Source of the DNA: Rhodoferax sp.
GTDB taxonomy: Bacteria; Pseudomonadota; Gammaproteobacteria; Burkholderiales; Burkholderiaceae_C
Direction: 5' to 3'
NCBI GenBank assembly: GCA_030683195.1
Contig: JAUXQA010000354.1
Span: 1 to 21,840, forward strand
DNA: 21,840 nucleotides
Positions 6,336-14,300 of this stretch are shown here, piece by piece; the stretch's first letter is position 1, and every line of letters begins with the position of its first letter. A program made the translations under genes and the position numbers. Below the pieces are notes generated by a model. That model was not told where the DNA came from. It made no database searches and saw nothing but the letters and a program-made list of their open reading frames with translations.

Positions 6336-7928
6336 TTAACTTTGCTCGAAGTAACAATTTCCTTGGGTAATTATTATCCAGGAGCCGTTCAAGCATTGCA
6401 CATTACGTGGAGAGTACACCTGCATACCCGCTGCAAGCCATAACGACTGAGTTTGAGAATGCTGGCCTGGTGCTAATGTCCAATGGCAGGTGCCACCCGA
6501 GTCGGCTGGACTTTGTTGCAAAACGGACGGACAACCTGCAGGCGCTGGTGGCGCTGGCAGGGCTTGGCAGTCCTGTAGCACCAACGCCCAACCGCCCGGA
6601 CCGGAATTGCAACGATAGGTCTGCGATGAATTTGTTGTAAATGCTGGATTCTGGTTCCTGAGCGTAATTGTTGCCCCGACTGCGGTCTGCGTAACATGGC
6701 CGTTGTAGCTACAACCAGCCCCCCAGTTGAGCGACGTACTTCCCGCATCACAAGCAGCAGGTGGGGGCGTAACACAGGTACTTCCAGACTGATACCAAGA
6801 ACCTAATGTCCATGTTCCGTTCGATGTGTTGCATGACATGGACCGTGCTTGGGTGATCGAACCAGTTTGGCCAGCTGGACAGGCAAGAGACTGGGTGGCT
6901 GGTGGAGCAGCGGGACACTGTACTGTCGTTGGCGCCGTAGCTTGGCATGTAGACGAAACTACACTCCAGTTTGCTGGCCCCGAGTCACATCGATGAATTC
7001 TCGTGCCTGTGAACCCGGGTGTCTGATTTACATTCGTATGGATTCCCCCTGCCGCAGTCGTAGGTACCGAGCCAGTGAAAGTACAAGAACCCCATGTGTC
7101 CGTTCCAGAAAGCGCACTGCATGATGCAGGTGGCGACACAGAACATGAATTGCTGGATGTGAACCAAGCTCCCATTGACCACGTAAATCCGGTAGAAGCA
7201 TTGCAAGTCGCCGAACGCGCTTGATAAACCACCCCCGTTTGACCAGATGGACAAGAGGTTGACTGTGACGTCGCAGGCTGTGCCGGGCATGACGGCTGTG
7301 CTGGTGCTGCAGAGCAGGAATTGCTAGTCGTACTCCATCCGGTCATTGACCACGTATAGCTCGTTGTTGCATTGCAAGTGCCCGACCGAGTCTGAACAAT
7401 GGAACCGGTCTGACCTGAAGGACATGGAATGTATTGAGTGAGCTCGGGCTGTGTTGCACATGTCGGCGTGGGGTTTGACTGCATTGGCACACAAACACCA
7501 CCAGACAAGACTTGGCCGGAGGGGCAATTTATCTGTGCAGGCTGTGTAGGCGGCAACGCGATACATTGACCACCAGATCGGACCTGCCCGTAGGCACATT
7601 CAGGGGTCGGAGGAATAAGAGTGGTCAACGCCACGCATTGACCACCTGAGACAACATAGCCCGTTTGGCAAGTCATCGCCCGATTGGCGGGGGTTGCCTG
7701 TGTTACTCCTGTTGTCGAATCATCAGGACGCGCATAAGGCGTCGTCGGCACACCGGGTGCAGTCGCACCGGGCGACTGGACTTGAGCATAAGCAGAGCCA
7801 AAGTGGCAGGCAATACCCAAAACTGCCGCAGCGACTTTAAGGAACACGCCCAATGTTTTCGGCTCTGAATGCGAACACTGAGGCGCAGTCCGCCCCAACG
7901 TTTCACAGGTTGGTTTTTGACTTGACAC
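6336..7928 (-). CDS. Cysteine-rich modular secreted protein at the end of the pilus operon
   Basis: A 530-residue exported protein of no family I can name. The start chosen is GTG at 7928, because GAAAGG lies 6 bases upstream; an in-frame TTG at 7958 lacks such a site. The signal peptide has a long N-region and ends GSAYA/Q near residue 48. The mature chain has 30 cysteines arranged in even-numbered modules. Three are short (about 25 residues, C-x-x-G-x-V-x-S-G-G-x-C). Three are longer, of four Cys each (CPSGQTG ... R-S-x-(T/S)-C ... W ... C). Two have W-G-x-C ... Y/H-R-C-x-S-G-P ... C, and one four-Cys module is terminal. This suggests a rigid, disulfide-stapled surface protein such as a pilus-linked adhesin. 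It follows pilV in the operon, 133 bases downstream. Confidence 0.75.
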   Translation of the reverse strand: MSSQKPTCETLGRTAPQCSHSEPKTLGVFLKVAAAVLGIACHFGSAYAQVQSPGATAPGVPTTPYARPDDSTTGVTQATPANRAMTCQTGYVVSGGQCVALTTLIPPTPECAYGQVRSGGQCIALPPTQPAQINCPSGQVLSGGVCVPMQSNPTPTCATQPELTQYIPCPSGQTGSIVQTRSGTCNATTSYTWSMTGWSTTSNSCSAAPAQPSCPAQPATSQSTSCPSGQTGVVYQARSATCNASTGFTWSMGAWFTSSNSCSVSPPASCSALSGTDTWGSCTFTGSVPTTAAGGIHTNVNQTPGFTGTRIHRCDSGPANWSVVSSTCQATAPTTVQCPAAPPATQSLACPAGQTGSITQARSMSCNTSNGTWTLGSWYQSGSTCVTPPPAACDAGSTSLNWGAGCSYNGHVTQTAVGATITLRNQNPAFTTNSSQTYRCNSGPGGWALVLQDCQALPAPPAPAGCPSVLQQSPADSGGTCHWTLAPGQHSQTQSLWLAAGMQVYSPRNVQCLNGSWIIITQGNCYFEQS

Positions 7929-8041
7929 GATCGACCTTTCAAAATGGAGTATTAACAATAACCTGAAGCTTCAAAATTTCGGCTTTGGAGGAAACTCAAT
8001 CTGCAGCCCCCAGCCGACTAAATATCGGATTTCAAGGGTTT

Positions 8042-8059
8042 AATCGGACGAGGCCGATT
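8042..8059. terminator. Small hairpin after pilV
   Basis: AATCGG (8042-8047) and CCGATT (8054-8059) form a 6-bp stem just beyond the pilV stop at 8062. On the minus strand only a weak T stretch follows, so it may attenuate rather than end transcription into the cysteine-rich gene. On the plus strand a T6 run follows, which looks more terminator-like but faces no plus-strand gene. Confidence 0.35.
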
Positions 8060-8061
8060 TT

Positions 8062-9756
8062 TTATGGGAAGTAGCAGAACAACTGGACGATCGCGGCGGC
8101 ATTAGGCACACCCTGCAAATTGTTCCCTGTACCGTCTCTAAGTCGCACAGTCCAGGTGGCCCCGTTATCCACCGCGAAGAACGCTTGGCCGCCGTCCGGA
8201 GAGCCCCAAACCTTCGGGACGAGCTGTATGACTGGGACGGGTATCTGCGTAGCCGCGCCGTTACACACGGGTTTGGCGACAACCGCATTTGGTCCGACCT
8301 CTGCTGATCGCACAAATACCATGTGACTTGTCACATCGCGCAAACGCATCCAACGTGCTGTTCCGCCCGCCAAATTGATACGGCAAAGCAAGGTCTCGTT
8401 GTTGTTGGCCGTATCGACCGCAGTCGCTCCAGGAGTTGTGCAAGCGGCCCCTACTGTCCCGGTGCGAAACAATTCATCAAGGGGTTCAAAAGAACCAGCC
8501 AAGCACACCAAAGTCCGACCGCTGGCGTCACGCGCAATTGCGCCGTCGGGTGCACAAGGATCGTTCGCTGCAGCCTGAAACGTGAACACTCGCCACGCAC
8601 CTTGAGTGCAAGCAACGAGTCCTGGCCCGCCCTGCAATCTCGCTATGCTGCCTTCATCGGCTGCGGCACAAGCCGTGCCAGAGCCAAACTGCCCCAAGGG
8701 TGTAAGGCGATCAGCAGCGGCCCGACCGGACGTCCTGATTTCCGCTGCGCCGGTACCATTATTGGCAGTGACCAAGGCATAGTTACCATTGGCCCCCGTA
8801 AACGCGGCTGGGTTATCGCTGGCCAGCACGTTTCCGTTCGCCACGACATCCACAGAGCGCACCCCCCCCGCGTAGCCAACGGGAATGTTATTGGGGTTAG
8901 TGCATCCGAAGGCCGCCCGCCCTTGGGCACCCCCGGCCAGATTGATACAGGGACCAACGGTTGCAGATCCGTTTACCGTAAGGTTGTTTTGCAGCGTGGC
9001 TGGACCTTGCACATTGAGCGTATTGTTGATTGCCGTGGCGCCATTGAAAGTTGTTGCGCCGGCTACCGTTAGCGGACCAGCCAGCGCTGGATCCCTGGTA
9101 TCTCCAATTCGAACAAAAGCGTCGAACATGCCTACATCAATGAAACTTGATCCGCACACAATGCCCTCAACGTTGCCCATCGGGTTGGGTACGTTCAAAG
9201 CTGCACCCCGGATATTGGCGCCGTCACCATAGCGCGCCTGCCCACCTCGACCGTTTTGTTCTTCCAGCATTGCCGTGGCCAAGTCGAAGCGTGTCACGCC
9301 TGAACCCAACGTAATTGGTGTCGTGGTACACACAGTGGATGTAATTTGACATCCGGCACCTGGGCACCCCACCCTTGTTAAATCAATACGAGCAACCTGG
9401 CGTGTGGGCATACCTAAAGGAAATCCAGCTCGAAGGCGGCCCAGGTCTATCATTTCCTGAATCGTTGGCTGCAGATCGTTGGCAGTTCCAGCAACGTCAA
9501 TCCCTGGCGGTCCAGCAGATAAAGCCGGAAAATTTACAAAAACATGCCGCTCAACAGCCTGCGCGACGGTCATTAAATAGGTTCCGCCACCCCGTGCAAT
9601 ATTCTCCTGCGACTTGTTAGCCAGTTCCTGATTCGCCCAGATCGCCAAAATGGCAGATATTGATATCGCCAAGATGAGTTCAACCATTGCAAAGCCGTAA
9701 TTGCGTTTACGCCAGTGGTCTACCCGGCATGGGGGCTTGCCCGTCGAAATTCTCAT
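8062..9756 (-). CDS. pilV: PilV-like minor pilin / tip adhesin of a type IVb pilus
   Basis: A 564-residue prepilin. ATG at 9756 is chosen because AGGA lies 9 bases upstream; a GTG at 9774 would add six residues. A basic 21-residue leader ends at Gly21, followed by F-A-M-V-E (Phe+1, Glu+5) and a long hydrophobic helix, the hallmark of a type IV prepilin. Residues about 225-266 have repeating L-T-V-x-G/N patterns typical of a thin beta-helix stalk. The C-terminal third has cysteine-paired segments of the kind seen in shufflon-type PilV tips (Cys363/383, 401/418, 439/458) and ends in FCYFP. R64-type PilV sits at the pilus tip and selects recipient cells. The gene follows pilS after a 92-base gap containing a strong hairpin. 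No recombinase or invertible segments are visible, so the tip appears fixed. Confidence 0.85.
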   Translation of the reverse strand: MRISTGKPPCRVDHWRKRNYGFAMVELILAISISAILAIWANQELANKSQENIARGGGTYLMTVAQAVERHVFVNFPALSAGPPGIDVAGTANDLQPTIQEMIDLGRLRAGFPLGMPTRQVARIDLTRVGCPGAGCQITSTVCTTTPITLGSGVTRFDLATAMLEEQNGRGGQARYGDGANIRGAALNVPNPMGNVEGIVCGSSFIDVGMFDAFVRIGDTRDPALAGPLTVAGATTFNGATAINNTLNVQGPATLQNNLTVNGSATVGPCINLAGGAQGRAAFGCTNPNNIPVGYAGGVRSVDVVANGNVLASDNPAAFTGANGNYALVTANNGTGAAEIRTSGRAAADRLTPLGQFGSGTACAAADEGSIARLQGGPGLVACTQGAWRVFTFQAAANDPCAPDGAIARDASGRTLVCLAGSFEPLDELFRTGTVGAACTTPGATAVDTANNNETLLCRINLAGGTARWMRLRDVTSHMVFVRSAEVGPNAVVAKPVCNGAATQIPVPVIQLVPKVWGSPDGGQAFFAVDNGATWTVRLRDGTGNNLQGVPNAAAIVQLFCYFP

Positions 9757-9801
9757 CTTTTTCAATCCTGTCACAGGTTCGTCTGGTGGCTGTACGCTAA
9801 A

Positions 9802-9828
9802 CGTCAGGCCAATACGGTTGGCCTGACG
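9802..9828 (-). terminator. Strong hairpin between pilS and pilV (attenuator-like)
   Basis: CGTCAGGCCAA (9802-9812) and TTGGCCTGACG (9818-9828) form a perfect 11-bp stem with a 5-base loop. On the minus strand it is followed by only three T residues (GTTTAGC), so termination is likely to be partial. It would favour abundant major pilin over the minor pilin and the downstream cysteine-rich protein, or stabilise the 3' end of the pilS message. Confidence 0.75.
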
Positions 9829-9848
9829 CTATCTTTCGATTTCCTTGA

Positions 9849-10460
9849 TTAACGAAAGGTCAGCACATAGGCATTGGTGTCACCAGCCGTGCAAGCGTTT
9901 TCAGCGGTCGCGCCGTTGTAATTGCCACCCACGGCTTTAACCACTACGCCGTTGATCGTCATAGCCACGGCAATCCGGTTCAGTTGTGTTGACAAACCTG
10001 GGCATGCCGCCTTGTTAGCGGTCGGCAAGGTAATGGTGAAGGAGTCGCCATTCACTGGGTTCGCTGCAACTGCCACCGTGACTTGTGAGTTCGTCGCGCC
10101 GAGTTGGTGTTGTGCCGTTGCCGCGGCGCCTACGCCTGCAATAGTAATGTTGGTTGCTTTGCCGCGACCAGCATTCGCAAATGTGGCAGTTGCGTTGGCT
10201 GCAGCACCGAGATCGGTGTAGGGTGTTGGAGAACCCGATGCAGCGGCTGATGCGCGCATGGTGTTGGTGATGTTGATGATGTCCTTGGCGGTAGGTTCCA
10301 AACGACCTTCGATCAGCAGCTCACGCACAAAGGGTGTCGCTAGCGCGGCAAGGATGCCGATAACGGCGATCACAAAAAGTAATTCGATCAGCGTGAAGCC
10401 CGCTTGAATATGTCGGGCTGCAGTCTTGGTTACCGCATTAAGACTAAATTTTCTGTTCAT
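9849..10460 (-). CDS. pilS: Major type IV pilin (PilS-like)
   Basis: A 203-residue prepilin from ATG 10460; an in-frame upstream start at 10589 would overlap pilR and add a non-prepilin extension. The leader has 21 residues ending AG, followed by the mature N-terminus FTLIELLFVIAVIGILAAL with Phe+1 and Glu+5, needed for processing by a prepilin peptidase and for assembly. A Cys pair near the C-terminus (AACPG ... NACTAG) would form the pilin D-loop disulfide. The N-terminus looks like a type IVa or pseudopilin (FTLIE), while the long leader and the gene context are type IVb. Mature length is about 182 residues. The gene lies 65 bases after pilR and before the attenuator-like hairpin, as expected for the most abundant subunit. 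Confidence 0.9.
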   Translation of the reverse strand: MNRKFSLNAVTKTAARHIQAGFTLIELLFVIAVIGILAALATPFVRELLIEGRLEPTAKDIINITNTMRASAAASGSPTPYTDLGAAANATATFANAGRGKATNITIAGVGAAATAQHQLGATNSQVTVAVAANPVNGDSFTITLPTANKAACPGLSTQLNRIAVAMTINGVVVKAVGGNYNGATAENACTAGDTNAYVLTFR

Positions 10461-10525
10461 AGGTTCTTTCGATATAAAAATGGAATTGGGATGACGTGTA
10501 GGGGCCCTTGGGCGGGCCGCGAGAT

Positions 10526-11635
10526 TTATCCGGACGCAAGGTAATTGCTCATCGCCCCCCTCATTTCGTAGATGACTTGGAACTGCCACGCGAACATGCC
10601 GAGCGTCACCACCAAGGAGACCATTAGCAACGCCCAGCGATAGAAGACCATGCGCTTAATGATTGAGGCCAGGATGCTGCTCTCCACATACTTGCCCGTT
10701 TCCTCAAAACCTTCAGAAAAGCCTTTGGCTTTCTGCATGTCTTCGAGAAAGAAAAACATTTCACGACTGATAAATCCAGTATCAAAAGCCTTGACCCCTA
10801 TGGAGCCGGTCGCATCGGCCCCGTCGATGACCTGGTTAATACGCCACTTGAGCCACGGGCTTCGCGCCGATTCTGCAAAGGTTTCCAGACTTTGCTTGAG
10901 GGTAAACATGACGCCACCTCGCTTGCGGGTCAGAGTGCTCATGGTGGCCAGGAACATTGCACCCTTTAAATCCCGGATAACCCTGTAAAGGACGATATTC
11001 CCATCCAGCCACTCCCGAATCGGGGAAACCAGGTTGGCGATGGACCAATAGAAATACACCACGATCAACATGATCACGATGCCGAGATACATGATGTAGG
11101 ACTCAATCCACTTCGAATAGGCGTGAAGTGACTTTCCGTTTTTCCCCCAAAACTCCAAGGGCAAAAAGTCATAGGCGCCACTGATTGCGTTGATGGAGAA
11201 CACAGGAAAAGCTGTCAGCATGGACACAGCGAGAAACACGGCAACAAGGCCAGCCATCAGGGTGCTCAGTGACTCGCGTCGAACCGTATCCGACAACTTG
11301 GCCATGCGGGACACATCCTCAAGTGCAATCAAGAGAGCTTCACCGCCTGCGTCCTGAGCAACACGGATGATTGCTACCTCATCATCGGGAAATGTCCCCT
11401 GAAATGTGTCGGCAAGATTGCCGCCGTTACTTGAATAAATATCGTACCAATAACCGCACAGGATTCCCCTTGCCTCTCCCTCATATCGCAGAATGTCATT
11501 CTCAAACAACTGGAGCAACTTGATGCTTCCACCAGATGACTTCAGGATGGATGACATGTAGATGTAATAGTCGGAACGCTGGCGATTGAACTTCTTTGCA
11601 GCCTGCCCGACTTTGAATGGTATTTTTTCTTCCAC
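10526..11635 (-). CDS. pilR: Type IVb pilus inner-membrane platform protein (GspF family)
   Basis: A 369-residue integral membrane protein with two T2SSF/GspF-type helical domains. Hydrophobic segments are at about residues 124-151, 191-215 and 334-358. The length matches R64 PilR closely. It forms the inner-membrane platform on which the assembly ATPase acts to extrude pilin. The start is GTG at 11635, with AGAGG five bases upstream, nine bases beyond the pilQ stop, so the two are cotranscribed and possibly coupled. Confidence 0.92.
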   Translation of the reverse strand: MEEKIPFKVGQAAKKFNRQRSDYYIYMSSILKSSGGSIKLLQLFENDILRYEGEARGILCGYWYDIYSSNGGNLADTFQGTFPDDEVAIIRVAQDAGGEALLIALEDVSRMAKLSDTVRRESLSTLMAGLVAVFLAVSMLTAFPVFSINAISGAYDFLPLEFWGKNGKSLHAYSKWIESYIMYLGIVIMLIVVYFYWSIANLVSPIREWLDGNIVLYRVIRDLKGAMFLATMSTLTRKRGGVMFTLKQSLETFAESARSPWLKWRINQVIDGADATGSIGVKAFDTGFISREMFFFLEDMQKAKGFSEGFEETGKYVESSILASIIKRMVFYRWALLMVSLVVTLGMFAWQFQVIYEMRGAMSNYLASG

Positions 11636-11644
11636 AGTGACCTC

Positions 11645-13666
11645 TTAAGCTGCGACGCGGTGTAAATGGGAGGATTGAACCGCTGTACCAGATGCCGAGT
11701 TAGAGGACTTTCGTTTTGCCTCGATCGTTTCATAGGCAGAGAAACGTTTTTCAATCTCGCGCGGGTCAATGAGTCCCAGCGTGCCCTTGTAGATGGCACA
11801 TTCCATGGCTGTCTTGCCTGTCAGATCAGTGCTGTCAAACTGGCCATTGGACAGTGAGCGCCAATACTGCTGCAGAGACAGGGAGCGACCATCCAGGATA
11901 AGCCCGACCATTTCGTCGTCTGGCTCAACCATCTCGCAGACCACCGTGCGCCCATTGAAACCATTGAGCTCAGGAAGTCCAGGCTTGCGGCAGTGTGCGC
12001 AGCCATTGGGATCATGAAGACGATACTTCTCATGACCGACGCCATACAGACGTTCAATGCGGTCCCAGTAGCGGTGATGCTCTTCAAGTGCAGGCCCTTT
12101 GACTGCCCTTGATTGCAGCCAGTCATCCGTAGACAGCGCACAATGCGGGCAGTTGACAGGCAGAAGCGCCTGATACACCAACAACTTAATGATGTCTGGC
12201 GCACCTAGTACATCGCGTGGTATACCGATCTGCGGCGAAACGAAACGATCAACAATGCCCAATGCGGATCTGGCATGGGTTGTGGTGTAGACCGTGTGGC
12301 CTGATTCGACCACCTGACGGGCAATGCCACCCGTTTCTGTGTCCCTGACTTCACCAAGGTACATAACATCCAGTGCGGAACGATAGATGGCTCGGGCGGC
12401 CGACAAGAAGGCTTCATCAGGACCTGTTTTGAGCAGATCCCTCGCTACAGTCTTTTGGTAGGCACGGGGAATCTCCAACTCGACCGGATCCTCAATCGAC
12501 TGAATTTTTAGGTAATCGGGCAGCATCGCAAGCAACTGCGCCAGAGAGGTGGATTTTCCTGAACCCACGACACCCGAAAAGCACACCATTCCACCCTCGG
12601 AATTAATGATGCGCCGAAAAATATCCATGTGGGTGGAGAGATAGCCCGCATCGTCCAACGACTTAACGAGCGCACTTTCACCAAGCCGCTGCAGTCGCAT
12701 AGTGACCACCGTGCCACGGTCATTCGACATGCCAGACCATCGCAATCTCACGCGCGCCCCGTTGGGACGTGTCTGGTTGATGCGTGGAAGATCCATCGTC
12801 ACTTGGGCCTGTTGCTCAATTCGGGTGTCGAACTGCGCGGAGGCGCCTCCACCCGAGCGCTGCCAGGCAATGCCGAGCAGGTGGCTCATCGTGTCCGTGT
12901 TGATCAAAAATTGGGAAGGTCGAATGTAACGACCGCCAATCTTGAAACAGATCTGGGACATTCCTTCGTTGACATCCAATGCGAAATCCAGATCATCCGC
13001 CTTGTTGTCGTAGGCCCAACCCACAATGTCTGTGAAACTTTGAAAAAGTGCATTTTTGGTGGGATCGCGTGCAATGTCACGGGCCGACTTCAGCATGTCA
13101 CCATCAAGGTGTCCTTGCGAAAGGGAGATGATGATCGTTGAGTGCGCAAAGTAGCCGGTCGTGACAATGTAGCTGCTGTTGGTGAGTAACGCGACGATGG
13201 CCTCAACTTCATCGGGCGATGACTTCACCTTGTCCACAAACAGCGCGCATTCTTTGCCCGACTCAGACAGCCGGCAGACAGCGATCCGGCTGTACATATG
13301 TGATCCGATTTTCACTTCGCTGTTGATGACCTTGTGAAACGGGATACCCATCAACGTGTCATGCGAAGCAATCTCGTCTTTGGCGAATTTCAATCCGCCA
13401 AATGTGACCGTTTCGCGTGAGCGTCCAACTACCTTGCCCGATTCAACAGGAGCAAGCGGGACCATTGCACGCTCAATAGGTTTCACCACTTCAGCCGCTG
13501 CAACTACTTTAGCAACTATTTCCGGGCGGGCCTGACTTACAGGCTGAGGAATAGACGCAGGACTTGGCTTTTGAGAGCGATCGGACGCAGACGACGAGAG
13601 GGTCCGGATACCTCCAGTATGGATTGGAAGCTCAGTACCTTTTTTCGGACCAAAATTGAAGAGCAT
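11645..13666 (-). CDS. pilQ: Type IVb pilus assembly ATPase (GspE/PulE family)
   Basis: A 673-residue secretion ATPase. It has a variable, Pro/Ser/Val-rich N-terminal 80 residues and then a GspE-type N domain. Motifs: Walker A G-V-V-G-S-G-K-S at 365-372, Asp box IEDPVE at 391-396, Walker B region DVMYLGEVRD at 433-442, and His box TTTHARSA with His464. A tetracysteine zinc motif lies at Cys506/509 and Cys556/559. It powers polymerisation of pilin from the inner membrane. ATG 13666 has GAGG six bases upstream; pilP ends 30 bases before. In R64 this protein is about 510-520 residues, so this one carries extra N-terminal sequence. No VirB11 ATPase is seen in the window; whether PilQ also serves the T4SS part is open. 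Confidence 0.93.
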   Translation of the reverse strand: MLFNFGPKKGTELPIHTGGIRTLSSSASDRSQKPSPASIPQPVSQARPEIVAKVVAAAEVVKPIERAMVPLAPVESGKVVGRSRETVTFGGLKFAKDEIASHDTLMGIPFHKVINSEVKIGSHMYSRIAVCRLSESGKECALFVDKVKSSPDEVEAIVALLTNSSYIVTTGYFAHSTIIISLSQGHLDGDMLKSARDIARDPTKNALFQSFTDIVGWAYDNKADDLDFALDVNEGMSQICFKIGGRYIRPSQFLINTDTMSHLLGIAWQRSGGGASAQFDTRIEQQAQVTMDLPRINQTRPNGARVRLRWSGMSNDRGTVVTMRLQRLGESALVKSLDDAGYLSTHMDIFRRIINSEGGMVCFSGVVGSGKSTSLAQLLAMLPDYLKIQSIEDPVELEIPRAYQKTVARDLLKTGPDEAFLSAARAIYRSALDVMYLGEVRDTETGGIARQVVESGHTVYTTTHARSALGIVDRFVSPQIGIPRDVLGAPDIIKLLVYQALLPVNCPHCALSTDDWLQSRAVKGPALEEHHRYWDRIERLYGVGHEKYRLHDPNGCAHCRKPGLPELNGFNGRTVVCEMVEPDDEMVGLILDGRSLSLQQYWRSLSNGQFDSTDLTGKTAMECAIYKGTLGLIDPREIEKRFSAYETIEAKRKSSNSASGTAVQSSHLHRVAA

Positions 13667-13696
13667 GTAGTGCCTCAGTGACTGGTTTTATCAGGA

Positions 13697-14287
13697 CTAG
13701 CGAGGTGGAAATGGCATCGATATCGGCGTATCACTTCCCGCTGGAAGTGGAATAGGAGGTGCTGGCAGTGGGCTGGACGCCAATCTGGTAGATGCTGGCG
13801 GAACATTGACAGCTTGGGATGGACGAAGTTCAGCGGTCAGTTCATTACCAGTCCAACAGACTTTGGAAGGACAGGATCCTTTTCTGACCTTGACATTTAG
13901 TGGGGCAAGCCCGACACAACTGTTTTGAATACTTGTTACTCGACACATGGCCACAGAGTTTCCAGGTGTCACAGAGTAGGCGATTGATCCGTCAACATTC
14001 AAATCCGCAGCCATGCTTCCAGCCAATCCAAAGACCGACCTGACTGTCCATTGGGGTAGTGGTAACTCGACCTTCCTTCCGGCGAGTCGCTGGGGCTGCA
14101 TCAGACCGCTAGCAATTGCGTCGGACCGCGCCTTTTCAAGGGCTTGCGCGTTGTCGATTTTCAGCAGTTCATCAACAGTGATTACTGAATTACGTATGTC
14201 TTGCGCGGAGGCGTCTTCGTGCCACATGACAGCGGAGATCAGCAAGGACATCAGGCCAACGGTGGATATAGCTTTGTTTGTATTCAT
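13697..14287 (-). CDS. pilP: PilP-like pilus biogenesis protein
   Basis: A 196-residue periplasmic protein with a Sec signal peptide (cut near residue 28, DASAQ). A central domain has the paired-Cys pattern of R64-type PilP (Cys115, 124, 139, 144), and there is a Pro/Ser-rich tail. Position and size match PilP, which links the inner-membrane PilO/PilR platform to the PilN secretin. It starts 13 bases after the pilO stop and precedes pilQ by 30 bases. No strong ribosome site is visible beyond a purine run (AAAAAGAG), so translation may depend on coupling. The assignment rests mainly on gene order. Confidence 0.75.
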   Translation of the reverse strand: MNTNKAISTVGLMSLLISAVMWHEDASAQDIRNSVITVDELLKIDNAQALEKARSDAIASGLMQPQRLAGRKVELPLPQWTVRSVFGLAGSMAADLNVDGSIAYSVTPGNSVAMCRVTSIQNSCVGLAPLNVKVRKGSCPSKVCWTGNELTAELRPSQAVNVPPASTRLASSPLPAPPIPLPAGSDTPISMPFPPR

Positions 14288-14300
14288 GGCTCTTTTTGAG

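Noticed and set aside
6336..7928. CRISPR-like or tandem DNA repeat array
   Set aside because: The repetition is at the protein level (Cys modules of varying length), with degenerate DNA and no regular spacers.
8323..9072. 249-codon plus-strand frame opposite pilV
   Set aside because: It is an antisense shadow of pilV, made long by that gene's base composition. The Arg/Cys-rich product matches no family I know.
8062..9756. A shufflon (invertible PilV tip segments)
   Set aside because: No repeated recombination sites and no Rci-type recombinase gene were seen downstream of pilV. The next gene is a complete secreted protein with its own signal peptide, not an alternative PilV end.
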